Positions 31,280 to 32,188 of a stretch of DNA of 32,188 bases are shown here, in pieces. This DNA is from DATBGO01 sp050011895 (GTDB taxonomy: Bacteria > Actinomycetota > Actinomycetes > Streptosporangiales > Streptosporangiaceae). The stretch's first letter is position 1, and each line of letters starts with the position of its first letter. Where the stretch lies: assembly GCA_050011895.1 (NCBI GenBank), contig JBEKIF010000051.1, forward strand, positions 1 to 32,188. The letters run 5' to 3'. The notes beneath the pieces are model-generated. The model was not told the origin of the DNA and did not search any database. It saw only the letters and a program-made list of their open reading frames with translations. The position numbers and the translations under genes were made by a program.

Positions 31280-31351
31280 TCTTGCCGCACGAAGGCGTCG
31301 ATGAACACGGCGGGCTGACCGCATCCGGTGGCCTGGCCGGACTGCGCCAGG

Positions 31352-31376
31352 GCGGCGCCGCGGGCGTCGGCGCCGC
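31352..31376. terminator. Stem-loop between convergent genes
   Basis: GCGGCGCC and GGCGCCGC pair perfectly around nine bases between the stops at 31279 (plus) and 31387 (minus). It could serve as a terminator for either side. Confidence 0.4.
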
Positions 31377-31386
31377 GCCGCACCGC

Positions 31387-32070
31387 TCAGCGGTGCACAG
31401 CGGCGAGCAGCGCGGCGTAGGTACGTACCAGCGCCGCACGCTCCAGCGGGAGCAGCGGGCTGCCGGGCAGGCAGCCCTCCGCGACCCACTGGTCGGACAG
31501 GTCCATCGCGCGGGCCCGGTGCACCGCCGCCGGCCTGACCTCGGCCTCGGGCTCACCGTAGAGGTAGCAGTACAGGCGGGTCACCGACTCGACCAGCTCA
31601 TCACCGGCACCTCGGGGCGCCTTCGAGTACTGGACGTCCCGGTGCACGCGCCACCAGTCGACCTCGAGCGCAGCGGCCTGCACCGGGCTGGCAGGCTCGC
31701 CGTAGCTGAGCCTGACCAGTGCGTAAAACCGTCGCATGCAGGCCCGTGCCCGGTCGGGGTCGTTGTCGGGAAAGGGCGCCCACAGCTGGTTGGCGCGCAG
31801 CACCAGCCAGGCGCCGTGCAAGGTCCGGTGCCAGTCCATGCCGAAGCCCGCCTTGACCAGCCGCACGGACGCCACCAGCACCTGTGGCCAGTTACGCAGG
31901 TAGTAACCAACCCACGCCTGGTATTCCAGGTCGGCGATGCGGACTGGGTCGAACGACCGGAGCTTGCTCGGCTGGCCGACCGGGCGGCCGAGCGCTCCCG
32001 GCTGCCAGCGGCTCGCCGGATCCTGGCTCGCCGTCCGTCGCGGCGTGGACCAGGTTGTCCGGCGCGTCAG
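31387..32070 (-). CDS. Uncharacterised actinobacterial protein, apparent CTG start
   Basis: A 227-residue soluble protein. The core reads RIADLEYQAWVGYYLRNWPQ, then KAGFGMDWHRTLHGAWLVLR and WAPFPDNDPDRARACMRRFY, with conserved-looking Trp, Tyr and Arg residues; I recall similar proteins of unknown function in actinobacteria but cannot name a family. No ATG, GTG or TTG lies in frame before a GTG at 31887, which would remove the LEYQAWVGYY part. A CTG at 32070 overlaps the upstream TGA as CTGA, with AAGGA five bases before it, and mirrors the ATGA/GTGA overlaps used elsewhere in the window. If CTG is wrong, a shorter GTG start or a base change is needed. Confidence 0.65.
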   Translation of the reverse strand: MTRRTTWSTPRRTASQDPASRWQPGALGRPVGQPSKLRSFDPVRIADLEYQAWVGYYLRNWPQVLVASVRLVKAGFGMDWHRTLHGAWLVLRANQLWAPFPDNDPDRARACMRRFYALVRLSYGEPASPVQAAALEVDWWRVHRDVQYSKAPRGAGDELVESVTRLYCYLYGEPEAEVRPAAVHRARAMDLSDQWVAEGCLPGSPLLPLERAALVRTYAALLAAVHR

Positions 32071-32188
32071 TGCGTCCTTCTTGCGATGATGACGCCGGCG
32101 GGCGGCGGCTCGGTGTAGAGCAGATCGAGGAGCGGCGCGCGGTTCTTCAGCACCTGCCGCTGGTTGATGTAGCCCTTGTCGGTGATTT
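32067..32188 (-). CDS. C-terminal end of an AMP-forming acyl-CoA synthetase-like protein (partial)
   Basis: Only the last 40 codons are in the window. They read ITDKGYINQRQVLKNRAPLL, then DLLYTEPPPAGVIIARRTH and stop. T-D-K-G-x-I-N-Q-R-x-V-L-x-x-R-A-x-L-x-x-x-L-Y is what I know from the C-terminus of feruloyl-CoA-synthase-like AMP-dependent ligases, where the D-K-G lysine lies in the mobile C-terminal domain. These enzymes activate aromatic or fatty acids with ATP and CoA. With so little sequence the call rests on this motif alone. Its stop overlaps the next gene's CTG start, so the two form an operon. Confidence 0.55.
   Translation of the reverse strand, partial: ITDKGYINQRQVLKNRAPLLDLLYTEPPPAGVIIARRTH

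Noticed and set aside
31276..32118. Long plus-strand frame across the right end
   Set aside because: Shadow of the minus-strand CTG-start gene, which has better protein-like sequence and an operon link.

Overview
The window is 32 kb of very GC-rich DNA packed with genes on both strands. Lsr2, NrtR next to a nadABC operon, an F420-type luciferase-like oxidoreductase, LutABC, DUF5996 and a SigE-type ECF sigma factor together point to a soil-type actinobacterium. The genus cannot be read from the sequence. No CRISPR array, IS element, integrase, phage gene, tRNA or rRNA was seen. This is mostly chromosomal metabolic territory with some decayed genes.

Layout. 1-4.9 kb: a cut-off GCS2/YbdK-type carboxylate-amine ligase preceded by a 49-aa signal-like peptide with a strong ribosome binding site, a membrane-anchored propeller-like protein, a 3-hydroxyisobutyrate-dehydrogenase-like enzyme, an unusual Glu/Leu/Phe/Val dehydrogenase relative, and a DUF5996 gene with a promoter placed for leaderless transcription. 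4.9-7.0 kb: threonine aldolase-like and F420-type enzymes. 7.0-11.5 kb: de novo NAD synthesis (nadA-nadB-nadC, overlapping stops and starts) divergent from its likely repressor nrtR. 11.6-12.5 kb: a promoter-to-terminator unit for a 91-aa protein, then lsr2. 12.6-20.1 kb: sugar/polyol catabolism (two zinc alcohol dehydrogenases, a PfkB sugar kinase, a GarR-like reductase) interleaved with a carotenoid-oxygenase-family enzyme and two broken genes, a LacI regulator and a GlcD-like flavoprotein. 20.3-24.7 kb: extradiol (VOC) dioxygenase, spermidine-synthase-like protein, monoacylglycerol-lipase-like hydrolase and a GalT-like protein. 24.9-29.2 kb: acyl-CoA dehydrogenase followed by lutABC. 29.7-31.3 kb: ECF sigma factor overlapping a membrane protein with a repetitive Pro/Ser/Thr tail. 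31.4-32.2 kb: an uncharacterised protein that seems to start at CTG, overlapping the end of an acyl-CoA-synthetase-like gene that runs off the window.

How it works together. The clear pathways are NAD synthesis (aspartate to nicotinate mononucleotide, controlled by NrtR) and lactate oxidation (LutABC). The sugar/polyol genes look like a catabolic locus whose LacI-type regulator has been lost in pieces. No convincing new multi-gene system is visible. The best leads are local: the coupled small peptide upstream of the ligase, the CTG-start gene, the amino-acid-dehydrogenase relative lacking a substrate lysine, the NadA hexapeptide repeat, and the paired inverted repeats near 22.45 kb.
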